Of a stretch of 64,000 nucleotides of DNA, positions 1 to 9,340 are shown piece by piece (positions within the stretch are counted from its first letter, which is position 1; each line of letters begins with the position of its first letter). The notes beneath the pieces were generated by a model. The model made no database searches, had not been told where the DNA came from, and saw only the letters and a program-made list of their open reading frames with translations. Source of the stretch: Flavobacteriia bacterium. Its GTDB lineage: Bacteria; Bacteroidota; Bacteroidia; Flavobacteriales; Weeksellaceae. The stretch spans positions 102,469-166,468 of the forward strand of contig JAECQR010000006.1 in the NCBI GenBank assembly GCA_015999765.1, read 5' to 3'. Made by a program: the position numbers and the translations under genes.

Positions 1-33
1 AGGTTTTTACTTTTACTTTGTATCAAATAAACT

Positions 34-1119
34 ATGGAATTATTTCTCACAATTTTTTCGGTGCTGCTTATAGTGCTGAGCGTGCTTCCGTTTTTCAGGA
101 ACCAGCATTGGGTATTCCGCGTTCCGGAATTTATGAAAATACAGATTCTGGTGCTCCAGACAATCGTTTTCTGGGCGATGATATTTTTTGCTGAAAAAAA
201 CTTTTTGCTTTGGCTTATTAACGCAGCGCAGTTCGCACTGATTATTTATCATCTTTATATTTTAATCCGCTACACCAAATTTTACAAAAAGAAAACCGTA
301 AAAAAGATATCTTCTGCTTCCGCTACAGTGAAAGTCATTTCTGTAAATGTTTATCAGTTCAATAAAGATTTTCAGAAATTCCACCAACTGATTCAGAAAT
401 ACACGCCCGATATTTTCATCACGATGGAAAGTAATTCCGATTGGGAACTGGCGAACCGAAAACTCGAAGAAGAATATCCTTTTACCGAGAAAATCACGCT
501 CGAGAATACCTACGGAATGCATCTTTATTCTAAAATTCCTTTTGTGAAATCCACTGTTCATTTTTTTATTGCTGATGATGTTCCGAGTATCGAAGCACAG
601 TTTAAAACCGCTGATGGACATAATTTTGTAGTTTTCGCGGTGCATCCGCCGCCGCCAAGTCCTACAGAAGAAACGACTTCCAAAGAGCGCGACGGTGATT
701 TACTCTGTGTCGCGAAAAAGATTAAAGAACATCAGGTTCCGTCTTTGGTAATCGGGGATTTCAACACGGTAGCCTGGTCTGTTACCTCCATTCTTTTCCG
801 GAAAACCAGTGAGCTGATTGATGCCCGAGTGGGGCGCGGAATTCTGGCGACTTTCCACGCTAAATATTGGTTTTTCCGCGTTCCGCTGGATTTGCTTTTC
901 CACTCGCCAGAGATTTTTGTTGAAAAACTGAAAACATTAGAACATATCGGTTCCGATCACTTCCCTATTCTCTGCGAATTTCACATTAATCTTTACGACA
1001 CCAAACAGGAAGACGAGGTAAAAACCCTGAAACCTGAAGAGGAAGAAGTCGTGGAAGAACTGATTGAGGAAGGTATAAAAGAAGAATCAGACAACCGCGA
1101 AGAAATCGCAAAGGAATAA
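34..1119 (+). CDS. endonuclease/exonuclease/phosphatase family protein, membrane-anchored
   Basis: N-terminal hydrophobic helices; EEP motifs VIGDFNTV and GSDHFPILCEF; acidic C-terminal tail. Confidence 0.85.
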   Translation: MELFLTIFSVLLIVLSVLPFFRNQHWVFRVPEFMKIQILVLQTIVFWAMIFFAEKNFLLWLINAAQFALIIYHLYILIRYTKFYKKKTVKKISSASATVKVISVNVYQFNKDFQKFHQLIQKYTPDIFITMESNSDWELANRKLEEEYPFTEKITLENTYGMHLYSKIPFVKSTVHFFIADDVPSIEAQFKTADGHNFVVFAVHPPPPSPTEETTSKERDGDLLCVAKKIKEHQVPSLVIGDFNTVAWSVTSILFRKTSELIDARVGRGILATFHAKYWFFRVPLDLLFHSPEIFVEKLKTLEHIGSDHFPILCEFHINLYDTKQEDEVKTLKPEEEEVVEELIEEGIKEESDNREEIAKE

Positions 1120-1126
1120 TTTAAAA

Positions 1127-1675
1127 CTAAATTTTATCGATTTTAAGATATTTTAGTTTGATAAAATTCTTCTGGTCAACATCATCAGATTTCTCCAAAA
1201 CCAGGGAATATTTATCCTTCATTTCCTGAGGCAAAAGATCATTTACTTTAAAAATATCATCGATATCAACACCGTGTTTGTCATCGATGTGGCTTACGGC
1301 ACCCGGAAAGCCCATCGTTTTATAAAATTCGGTCTGCTTGGCTCTTTTGATAACATCCGACATTTTCTTCCCGACTATCAAATGCTGCTCATGAAATTCC
1401 TCGAAAAATCCCTTTTTATATCCTCCAAGGTTGATGAAAAATAAATGATTTTCTGATTGCTGACTTCCTTTTTCCACAATTCGGATTTCGTAGCCATCGA
1501 CAAATTTTACTTCCTGATAAGCGTCAAGATGAAGATCGCTACCTGCTTCCGGCCAGAACTCTTTAATAGAAGGCACTAAATCTTTCAGCTTTTCAGCGAT
1601 GCCGAAAAACACATCATGCTGTTCGATTGTTCTGCCTTTCACTGAAGCACCGAGAATTATGTAAAATAGTTTCAT
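1127..1675 (-). CDS. DUF1543 domain-containing protein
   Basis: MKLFYIILGASVKGRTIEQHDVFFGIA signature recalled for DUF1543. Confidence 0.7.
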   Translation of the reverse strand: MKLFYIILGASVKGRTIEQHDVFFGIAEKLKDLVPSIKEFWPEAGSDLHLDAYQEVKFVDGYEIRIVEKGSQQSENHLFFINLGGYKKGFFEEFHEQHLIVGKKMSDVIKRAKQTEFYKTMGFPGAVSHIDDKHGVDIDDIFKVNDLLPQEMKDKYSLVLEKSDDVDQKNFIKLKYLKIDKI

Positions 1676-1678
1676 CTT

Positions 1679-2056
1679 TTATGCTTCGTAAAATTCGAGC
1701 GGCAACGCATCGGGATCCTGGGTGAAGAAAAACTTCCGGTCGGTAAATTCGTCAATCCGGATGTCCTCGCAAATCAAACCCTTTCTATTAAGTTCATTCC
1801 TCTTTTCTTCTACATTTTCAACAGAAAAAGCCAGGTGCCTCAAACCGCAGCTCTCAGGCCGCGATGGCCTTGCAGGAGGATTGGGAAAAGAAAAAAGCTC
1901 GATCACATAATGGTCGCCGATTCCGAGATCAAGTTTATAGGAATCCCTTTCCGCACGGTAAACTTCGCGCAAAATCTTGAGCCCTAAAATTTCGGTATAA
2001 AATTTTCTGGACACCGGATAATCTGAACAGATGATGGCAATGTGATGAATTTTCAT
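1679..2056 (-). CDS. VOC/glyoxalase superfamily protein
   Basis: MKIHHIAIICSDYPVSRKFYTEILGLKIL ... CGLRHLAFSVENVEEK ... FFTQDPDALPLEFYE. Confidence 0.85.
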   Translation of the reverse strand: MKIHHIAIICSDYPVSRKFYTEILGLKILREVYRAERDSYKLDLGIGDHYVIELFSFPNPPARPSRPESCGLRHLAFSVENVEEKRNELNRKGLICEDIRIDEFTDRKFFFTQDPDALPLEFYEA

Positions 2057-2065
2057 GCTGAAGAT

Positions 2066-3037
2066 TTATGTGAAACTAAGATTTTTCAGAACTGCTTCGG
2101 ATTTCAGTTCGGTTTCGCGCCATTCTTTTTCAGGCGAACTTTCTGCGGTAATTCCGCCACCGACGTAGATTAAAGCAGCGTTCTCAAAGAATTCAGCGCA
2201 GCGAAGATTTACAAAATACTGAACATTTTCTTCGGTTTCGACTTTAATATAACCAGCGTAGAAATTTCTTGGATGAGTTTCAAAATGCTCTATCGCATTG
2301 CTGCAAATTTCTTTCGGAATTCCACAAACCGCGGGCGTAGGATGAAGTTCGGAAATGATCTTCTCCAGATCATTTTCGTTGATTTTCGCACTGAAATCGT
2401 TTCTCAAATGCTTGATGTTTCCGGAAATATGGTCGTAAGTGTCGCTTTTATAAACTTCAGAAGCATAATTTTTCAGCGTATTGGAGATAAAATCTGTTAC
2501 CGGTTTTTGTTCTTCAATTTCCTTTGTCGTCCAGTTTTCTGTCACGGGAATCGTTCCGGCGAGACTCATGGTTTGAAATTCAGAGGTTTTTTTATCAAAT
2601 TTTCCTAAAAGTTCAGAAAAAGCGCCGAGCCAGCATTTGCCGTCTTTAATGAAAAAATAGACGAACGCGTTTTTGTAGGATTCACATAAATTCAGAAAAG
2701 TTTGGGAAAGACTGAGCTTTGAATCGTTAATCTGAACCAGTTTCCTTCTGGAAATCACCAGTTTGGAAAGTTGATTAGCTTTAATGAAATCTATGACTTT
2801 AACTAATTTTTCCTGATAAGCGGCGCTGTTTTCTTCCTCAAAATCCAGAAGTTCTGTATTCAAATCATCATTAAAAACTTCATGATTTAAAAAATCGGTT
2901 TTTGAAATTGCTTTAAGCCTTCCTTGGAAACCAATTTTTTCTGACTGATCGAAGGACAGAAAAGACACCGCCTCAGAAACCGAAGTTTCCTCAACAGTAT
3001 AAATGGTTTCGGAAAAAGGAAATCTGAAAAAAATCAT
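2066..3037 (-). CDS. isochorismate synthase / chorismate-binding enzyme
   Basis: LSKLVISRR, HPTPAVCGIPKE, RNFYAGYIK, YVGGGITAESSPEKEWRETELK motifs of the chorismate-binding family. Confidence 0.85.
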   Translation of the reverse strand: MIFFRFPFSETIYTVEETSVSEAVSFLSFDQSEKIGFQGRLKAISKTDFLNHEVFNDDLNTELLDFEEENSAAYQEKLVKVIDFIKANQLSKLVISRRKLVQINDSKLSLSQTFLNLCESYKNAFVYFFIKDGKCWLGAFSELLGKFDKKTSEFQTMSLAGTIPVTENWTTKEIEEQKPVTDFISNTLKNYASEVYKSDTYDHISGNIKHLRNDFSAKINENDLEKIISELHPTPAVCGIPKEICSNAIEHFETHPRNFYAGYIKVETEENVQYFVNLRCAEFFENAALIYVGGGITAESSPEKEWRETELKSEAVLKNLSFT

Positions 3038-3039
3038 AA

Positions 3040-3468
3040 TTACTGCGGGCGCGGAATAATATTATTGGTCATGGTAGTGTGATTAATCAGATGACCTTTC
3101 TCATCGCGGATATCAATTTCAGAAACGTGCATCGTGTTGCCTTTTCGGATAAATTTTGCGGTTCCGGTAACTGTCCCTTCCTTTTTACTTCGTAAATGAT
3201 TGGAATTGATATTGGTTCCGACAGGCACCACTTTTTCTGTATCTACATGTAAAACGGAAAGGCAGGACCCGAGCGTTTCGGCCAGAACACAGTTTGCACC
3301 GCCGTGAAGAATGCCGTAAGGCTGATGCACTCTCGGGGTTACAGGCATTGTTGCGGTCAGCGTATCATCAGTAACATCCGTGAAAATAATTCCTAAAGTC
3401 TTTCCCAGGTTTTCTCCGCCCCAATTGTTGAGTTGGTGCAGAATTTCGTTCTTTCTATCTTCGGTCAT
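3040..3468 (-). CDS. hotdog-fold thioesterase (PaaI family)
   Basis: HQPYGILHGGANCVLAETLGS hotdog motif; adjacent to isochorismate synthase (menaquinone context). Confidence 0.8.
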   Translation of the reverse strand: MTEDRKNEILHQLNNWGGENLGKTLGIIFTDVTDDTLTATMPVTPRVHQPYGILHGGANCVLAETLGSCLSVLHVDTEKVVPVGTNINSNHLRSKKEGTVTGTAKFIRKGNTMHVSEIDIRDEKGHLINHTTMTNNIIPRPQ

Positions 3469-3478
3469 AACGTTTACA

Positions 3479-4045
3479 TTAATAGATTTTGGGATTCCAT
3501 TTTTCAGGATATTTCGGCGTAATTTTTTTGTAATACTCTTCCATTTCCTGCATAATATCTTCGAAAGAACGGGTCTCGAGATCTTTTACCGAAATTTCAT
3601 AGCCAAGATGAATCTGCTTCGTTCTGAAGTCGCCCGCTGCCACAATGATCGGAACTTTTGCCGCCATTGCCATGTGATAAAAGCCTTTTCTCCATTTCGG
3701 AACCCAGCTGCGGGTACCTTCGGGAGTAATTACCAGACTGAAATCTTCTTTTTTGAATTGATCAACTACAAATTTCACGAGGTCGTTTTTCTGAGAGCGA
3801 TCGATTCCCACGCCTCCCAAAGCTTTTACGATTCCGCCGTACCACGCTTTTGTATGCTGGTCTTTGATGATGATTTTCAGCGGTTTATCCAGCGCCCAAT
3901 AGGCGAGATTGCCGAGAAGATATTCCTGGTTTGATGTGTGCGGCGCAACGACAAGAATGCAGCGGTTCAGGTTATTCACATCGCCTTCAAGAACAATTTT
4001 CCAGCCGATTAATTTCAGGATGAGTTTTCCAATGAGTTTTTTCAT
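3479..4045 (-). CDS. 1-acyl-sn-glycerol-3-phosphate acyltransferase family protein
   Basis: VAPHTSNQEYLL (HX4-type) and ITPEGTRSWVPKWRKGFYHMA PlsC motifs. Confidence 0.85.
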   Translation of the reverse strand: MKKLIGKLILKLIGWKIVLEGDVNNLNRCILVVAPHTSNQEYLLGNLAYWALDKPLKIIIKDQHTKAWYGGIVKALGGVGIDRSQKNDLVKFVVDQFKKEDFSLVITPEGTRSWVPKWRKGFYHMAMAAKVPIIVAAGDFRTKQIHLGYEISVKDLETRSFEDIMQEMEEYYKKITPKYPEKWNPKIY

Positions 4046-4098
4046 ATCAAAAGATTCCGGGAAAAGGAATTAATTTTACAGTTTCTTATTAAACAAAA

Positions 4099-4127
4099 AA
4101 GTATAACCAAAGGTATTGGTTATACTT
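4099..4127 (-). terminator. intrinsic terminator, perfect 12-bp stem
   Basis: AAGTATAACCAA-AGGTA-TTGGTTATACTT preceded by an A-run on + (T-run on -). Confidence 0.75.
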
Positions 4128-4154
4128 TACAAATATATTGAATTAAAATTCTAA

Positions 4155-4217
4155 CTAAAATAAACTGCTTACGAAATCCATGATTTTCATTGCGATTTCT
4201 AGAACGAACTGTACCAT
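4155..4217 (-). CDS. putative 20-aa small protein MVQFVLEIAMKIMDFVSSLF
   Basis: ATG-to-TAG ORF on minus strand in an otherwise empty gap, followed 28 nt later by a perfect intrinsic terminator in the same direction; amphipathic/hydrophobic composition. Confidence 0.4.
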   Translation of the reverse strand: MVQFVLEIAMKIMDFVSSLF

Positions 4218-4388
4218 GACTGATGATTTAAGTGTTAATTAATGACTTATTAAATTCGCGTTACGAAATTAGTGTTTTTTTCTATCAAAATACTTTTCCG
4301 TATGTTAAATTTTGGTTAAACCCAGATGAACAAGCGAAAAGCGGATTTTCTGTGACGCAGAGCCTCCGCCTTTGCTCATCCACTCTCA

Positions 4389-6095
4389 TTATTTGGTTTT
4401 AATAGATATTTCTTTCTTTCCGTCTTTAATGGAAATGTCTACATTTTCCATTTTGCCAATATTTGTTTTCATAGAATCGATGATTTTATCAGCGGCTGCT
4501 TTGGGCATTTTGGTCCCGTTGATAATCACGCTGTCTTTATCTGATGAATTGTACTGAATGGTAGATCCGTTGATTTTAATCTTATTTTTTTCAATTACTA
4601 CAGCGTTATCGTCATCATTATCATCTTCCATTCCGTCGCCATCCAGATCACCGTCGATATTCAGTCCATTTTCTTTCACCTTGAAAACTCTGGTGTTCAT
4701 GGGAACTACAAGTTCATAGGTCACATTGTAATTACGGAACCGATCCTGGTAAGGGTATTTTACGAAGTTTGGAAGCAATATCTTATTATCCTGAATTTCT
4801 ACAGGTACATTAAGCTGAACCGGAATATTATATCCTTTACCCTCTTTTTTAACGATTAAATATGGCGCTGTAGCAGTTGCACTTCGGGTTACATCAACGT
4901 AAGGATAATCTTCTTCGTAAACCATTTTTTTGTCGGAAAAGATATCATCGTCGTAAGCTGTAAAGTTCTGCGGAATGGTAATCTGTTTCACATCGACATA
5001 AAGACTGTCGGATGTTGTATTGATGGCTACATTCTCTGTATCTTCTTTATGACCTTTGTAAATCATGTCCTTTTTAGCCATATTTACTCCGAAGTAAGTA
5101 CCGAAACCAATCAGGATCAGCAATAGCGCACCTAAAACATATCCTACATTTCTCAGCTGTGTTTTCGGCGAGATAAGTTTGATGGATAATAAACTGAAGA
5201 GAATTGCGGGGATCAGGGTTCCGATCAGCATCATGGCATAAAGTACATTGCTCATACCATCATCTTCAAACATAAAGTTGAATTCGCGCATTGGGGAAAA
5301 TTCAGAATTTCCGCCAAATAATCCGAAGATAAAGAAGGCTCCGATGATACATCCCAAAGCCATCATTCCGAAGATTCCGCCTAGAATGTAACGGATTACA
5401 TTCCAGATCCCGCTTCCTGCATTGTTGATATAAGGCTTGTTTTCAGTGTAAATTTCTCCGACCCTTTGTGTAGATTCATTGGCAAACTGTACAAGTTTGT
5501 TGGATTCGTTTTTCAAATTGTCGAAGTTCATAGGCTTTCCCTTCATTTTCAGGAAATCGGTCGCAGTTTCTGCTTTTGGTAAAACAATCCACAGAATAAC
5601 GTAAATCAAAATAATGAGTGAAGTTGAAATGGCTGCAGTGAAAATCCCAAGGATCGCGATACCTAACCAAATGGCGCGCATTGCACTTACATCCATCCCC
5701 ACGTAATGTGCTAAACCTGCACATACGCCTGCGATTTTCTGTTTCTCAGGATCCCGGAACAGCTGTTTATGGCCGGTGAACGTTCCTGTAGTTTTGTGGT
5801 CTCTTCTTGAAGATTTTTCAGAAAAGTAAGCTTCTTCCTGTTCTTCAATCTGCTCCGGTTTTCCGATTTGCGAAATTACTCTTTCTACATCGGTATCGTT
5901 GATGACTTCGCGTTTTCCTAAAGTGTCTTTGAAGATTTCAACCATCCGGATTTCAATGTCATGCATTACCTCATCAGCTTCATTTGCATCCAAAGAGCTT
6001 CTGAGCGCGGCAAGATAATCACTGAGTTTAATATATGCGTGTTCCTCGATGGTGAATGAGAAACCTGCAAGTCCTATTGAGAGTGTCTTGTTCAT
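4389..6095 (-). CDS. PspC domain-containing membrane protein
   Basis: KQLFRDPEKQKIAGVCAGLAHYVGMDVSAMRAIWLGIAILG PspC motif followed by several TM segments. Confidence 0.9.
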   Translation of the reverse strand: MNKTLSIGLAGFSFTIEEHAYIKLSDYLAALRSSLDANEADEVMHDIEIRMVEIFKDTLGKREVINDTDVERVISQIGKPEQIEEQEEAYFSEKSSRRDHKTTGTFTGHKQLFRDPEKQKIAGVCAGLAHYVGMDVSAMRAIWLGIAILGIFTAAISTSLIILIYVILWIVLPKAETATDFLKMKGKPMNFDNLKNESNKLVQFANESTQRVGEIYTENKPYINNAGSGIWNVIRYILGGIFGMMALGCIIGAFFIFGLFGGNSEFSPMREFNFMFEDDGMSNVLYAMMLIGTLIPAILFSLLSIKLISPKTQLRNVGYVLGALLLILIGFGTYFGVNMAKKDMIYKGHKEDTENVAINTTSDSLYVDVKQITIPQNFTAYDDDIFSDKKMVYEEDYPYVDVTRSATATAPYLIVKKEGKGYNIPVQLNVPVEIQDNKILLPNFVKYPYQDRFRNYNVTYELVVPMNTRVFKVKENGLNIDGDLDGDGMEDDNDDDNAVVIEKNKIKINGSTIQYNSSDKDSVIINGTKMPKAAADKIIDSMKTNIGKMENVDISIKDGKKEISIKTK

Positions 6096-6099
6096 AGTT

Positions 6100-6471
6100 T
6101 TAAGAATTTGGGTGGAACGAGCTTTCAGGTGCGTCCGTGGGGTTATTGTTTTTAGTAATTTGGTTTACAGAATCGGTAAGTTCTTTCCATGTATTGAGTA
6201 GTTCTGCAAGAAACAGTTCTCCTTTTTCTGTAATCTGGTAGTATTTTCTTGGAGGTCCTCCGGTAGATTCTTCCCATCGGTAAGAGAGGAATTCGCCGTT
6301 TTTCAGTCTTGTGAGGAGCGGGTAAAGAGTGCCTTCCACCACATCCAGTTTTCCTTTTTTAAGTTCATCAATCAGATCGGAAACATACATTTCTTTTCTA
6401 TCGATTAAACTCAAAATGCAGAATTCCAGAATTCCTTTCCGCATTTGCGCTTTGGTGTTTTCTGTGTTCAT
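6100..6471 (-). CDS. PadR family transcriptional regulator
   Basis: MNTENTKAQMRKGILEFCILSLIDRKEMYVSDLIDELKK...EGTLYPLLTRLKNGEFLSYRWEES..GPPRKYYQITEKG; start placed at the internal ATG (6471) instead of the track start at 6546. Confidence 0.9.
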   Translation of the reverse strand: MNTENTKAQMRKGILEFCILSLIDRKEMYVSDLIDELKKGKLDVVEGTLYPLLTRLKNGEFLSYRWEESTGGPPRKYYQITEKGELFLAELLNTWKELTDSVNQITKNNNPTDAPESSFHPNS

Positions 6472-6543
6472 ATTATTTGAGGTTATTAATTGGTTCGCTA
6501 TTCTAAATACTCTGTTTAAGTATTCTGTATCAATCTTACTATG

Positions 6544-6575
6544 CAAAGATATATAAATAATTTAGTATTATGCAA
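6544..6575 (-). promoter_or_regulatory. Bacteroidetes-type promoter for padR-pspC (-33 TTG / -7 TATCTTTG)
   Basis: Minus strand TTG-N21-TATCTTTG; matches the TTG...TANNTTTG consensus. Confidence 0.55.
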
Positions 6576-6700
6576 TACAAAGTAGTAAATATTTTAATAA
6601 AATTACATTTTTGGTGGTTGAAATATTGATAAAAAGTCTTACAAATCAATACCATAAACGGTTCCACGATAATTTGAACATCCAATTTTAAGGCAAAAAA

Positions 6701-6726
6701 AATCCGCCTCATTACTGAGACGGATT
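6701..6726 (-). terminator. intrinsic terminator of the 6755..9109 gene
   Basis: AATCCGCCTCA-TTAC-TGAGACGGATT-type hairpin with A-run on + side. Confidence 0.75.
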
Positions 6727-6754
6727 GATTTTAAATTAAATTTTCGTGAAAACA

Positions 6755-9109
6755 CTACTTCTTAATTACTTTAATTGAGTTGACTGAACCATCTTCCATG
6801 TGCAATGTCACGATATAAAGACCAGTTCTCAAATCTGAAAGGTTAAGCTGAGCAGCTGCTTTCATATTTTTCACCTGTCTTCCTGCAACATCATTTACTG
6901 AAACAGATTTCACTCCTTTTACATCGGAAATATTTAATACATCTGTAAACGGATTTGGATAAACCGCCACTTTAGCTTTATCGATATTTGAAGTTCCCGT
7001 TGTAGCTGTATTCACCTGAATCGTGTAATCTTCGACCTGACCAAATGTAGAACCTGTTGTAACACAGGCGTTGGCAAAATTGCTCAGGTTAGGATCTGTT
7101 GCAGGCCCCCCTGAAGGGTAAAACGCAGATTTAACTCTCATTCTTGTCTGCCCCAATTTCGCATCTGCAGGTACTACAACTGAACCTGTAGCCGGAGTTC
7201 CGGTTACACCATCAGACCCTAATACAAATATAAAGTTTGCAGGTGTTGTAAAATATTTTTCCCCCGCATCATCAAAGTCTCCATCCTGATTCCAGTCGAT
7301 GAATACCGCAAAATAATGTCTGAAGGAAGCTCCATCGGTATTCGCATTCATTGAAATTGGGTAGGTGGTGTTTGTTAACACGGTTCCTACTTTATCCAGG
7401 AAGAACTCGTGAGCCGATGTTCCATTTAATGCAGCAGATGTGGTATTATTAATGCCCGCAAATGTTACATTGGTTGTAGGCTCCACGGTGGTGTAAGTCA
7501 AAGGTCCACAATAAGCCACTCCTACGGTTGTAAATGACATTTCGGTACATCCCGCGGCGTCGCCTAAATTATTATAGGGTACCACTCTAAGATAGTAAGT
7601 GGTATTTGGCGCTAATCCGGGCTTGTACGATGTGGAGCTAACAATTGTGCCATTTGCAAATTCGTTTCCTCCCGGTGTAGTACCGATATACACTTTGTAT
7701 CCGGCTGCAAATTCCGCCGCAGCCCAGGTAATCGTTCCGTTTGCGGGGAAGTCTGCAGCACCTGCCAGCGGTAAGGTAACAGTGGTACAAACGGGTACAG
7801 ATGGTGGAACCTGAACGGATAATGTATAATCTTCAACCTGTCCGTTGGTCACATTCGCGCAGGGATTGGCTAAAGGATCAAGAAGTGCAGTTGTGGAACT
7901 GTTGAAATTGTATTTGATACGCATTCTTTTGTTCCCTAATGAAGCTCCTGCCGGCACAGTAATGTTTCCGGTTAAATTTACTGTGGCACCGGTGCCTCCT
8001 ACCAAAGGTGCTGCGGTAAAATACTGTTCATTTGCATCGTTAAAATCACCATCATTATTCCAGTCCACAAAAGCGGTCATTCCAAATCTATTGGTACCTA
8101 AACCAGTTCCTGTAACCGCTAGTTGATGGGTAAGACCTTGATAAACATTCATCACTGTAGCTGTAAAATCTTCGTAAGCCGGTGCGCCGGTAGTTGCCGC
8201 AGAAGTATTGGTAACGCCATTGAGAGATACAGATGATATCGGATAGGTCACCGTATTAGAACTGATAGGTCCACAGTAGCCGATCACACTGTTGGTTGTG
8301 AACGAAATTTCTGAGCAACCTGCAGCGTCTCCGTTAAGGTTCCCAGGAACTACGCTTGCATAATAAGTAGTATTGGGAGCCAAAGTAACATTGGTATTAG
8401 TTCCCGTAACCGTAGTATTATAAATATTTGAGCTTCCCGGTGATGTTCCGATGGCCACCTTATAATTTACGGCAGCAGGAACAGCATTCCAGGCTAAATT
8501 GAGGTTCCCTGCAGAAATTGTGGACCCGTCTGCAGGATTCATAATGGTTGTGCAACCAGGTGTCGTTGTAACAGTCTCCTGATTAATAGAAATATCATCA
8601 ACATAGATATTACCGGTCGTTGTTCCGCTTCGTACAAACCAAGCCCCGATTCCGTATACCTGTCCCGGCTGAATAACTCCGGAAGGAATAGTAGCATTTA
8701 AGGTGGCACAGGTGGTAAGCGCCGTAGATGACAGGACTACAGATGGCCCGAAAGTGTTGACCGTCCATTGATTGGTTGCTGCATTGAAAACAAAATACGC
8801 CAGACTTAAGGTGCCCGTAATATTTGCTGCTTTCTTGTATCCTACACTTACGTCAATTTTTTGTCCGTTACCGGTTTGGCCAATTGTACTTAAGTCGATC
8901 ATATACCCTGTCTGGGTCACTGATGAGCTTATTGCAAGTTGTCCGCCATTTGTGCCGTTACAGGCAGCTGTAGCTGTACGGGTGCCGTTACCAAATTGCT
9001 TGTATGTTGTGGTATTATAACCTGGGTCTTCGAAGTCACCGGTGTAGGTATACTGGGCATTCGAGCTGATTCCGAGTGCGATAAAGCACGAGAGTAAAAA
9101 TTTTTTCAT
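6755..9109 (-). CDS. T9SS type A sorting domain-containing protein with GEVED and FN3-like modules
   Basis: Signal peptide; repeated DWNxDGDFxDAxExYF / RMRxKxxF / GQVEDYTIQV (GEVED); C-terminal VAVYPNPFTDVLNISDVKGVKSVSVNDVAGRQV...LRTGLYIVTLHMEDGSVNSIKVIKK. Confidence 0.9.
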   Translation of the reverse strand: MKKFLLSCFIALGISSNAQYTYTGDFEDPGYNTTTYKQFGNGTRTATAACNGTNGGQLAISSSVTQTGYMIDLSTIGQTGNGQKIDVSVGYKKAANITGTLSLAYFVFNAATNQWTVNTFGPSVVLSSTALTTCATLNATIPSGVIQPGQVYGIGAWFVRSGTTTGNIYVDDISINQETVTTTPGCTTIMNPADGSTISAGNLNLAWNAVPAAVNYKVAIGTSPGSSNIYNTTVTGTNTNVTLAPNTTYYASVVPGNLNGDAAGCSEISFTTNSVIGYCGPISSNTVTYPISSVSLNGVTNTSAATTGAPAYEDFTATVMNVYQGLTHQLAVTGTGLGTNRFGMTAFVDWNNDGDFNDANEQYFTAAPLVGGTGATVNLTGNITVPAGASLGNKRMRIKYNFNSSTTALLDPLANPCANVTNGQVEDYTLSVQVPPSVPVCTTVTLPLAGAADFPANGTITWAAAEFAAGYKVYIGTTPGGNEFANGTIVSSTSYKPGLAPNTTYYLRVVPYNNLGDAAGCTEMSFTTVGVAYCGPLTYTTVEPTTNVTFAGINNTTSAALNGTSAHEFFLDKVGTVLTNTTYPISMNANTDGASFRHYFAVFIDWNQDGDFDDAGEKYFTTPANFIFVLGSDGVTGTPATGSVVVPADAKLGQTRMRVKSAFYPSGGPATDPNLSNFANACVTTGSTFGQVEDYTIQVNTATTGTSNIDKAKVAVYPNPFTDVLNISDVKGVKSVSVNDVAGRQVKNMKAAAQLNLSDLRTGLYIVTLHMEDGSVNSIKVIKK

Positions 9110-9283
9110 AATATAAACGTTTTAATCAATTTCAAAATTATGAATTAATATCATATTACAGTATAAATTATTACAATAAAAACAGAAGCAAACATTTATT
9201 ACGGAATAAAGAAAGATTACGTACAACTATTAATCAAAATCAAATCCCTGAAGTACTGTTGAAAGTTTTTGCTTTTGACAAAA

Positions 9284-9309
9284 AATCCGCCTCATTGCTG
9301 AGGCGGATT
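9284..9309 (-). terminator. intrinsic terminator of the 9341..10954 gene
   Basis: AATCCGCCTCA-TTGC-TGAGGCGGATT perfect hairpin; A-run on + side. Confidence 0.75.
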
Positions 9310-9340
9310 CATTTTTATCAAAAATTATTCTGTAAGAATA

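Noticed and set aside
3380-3934. 184-aa plus-strand ORF in the track
   Set aside because: Antisense to the acyltransferase and thioesterase genes, which have clear family motifs; its composition looks like out-of-frame coding DNA.
7599-8126. Several ORFs antisense to or out of frame with the GEVED protein
   Set aside because: Low-complexity shadow ORFs opposite or within a gene with signal peptide and T9SS CTD; no family motifs.
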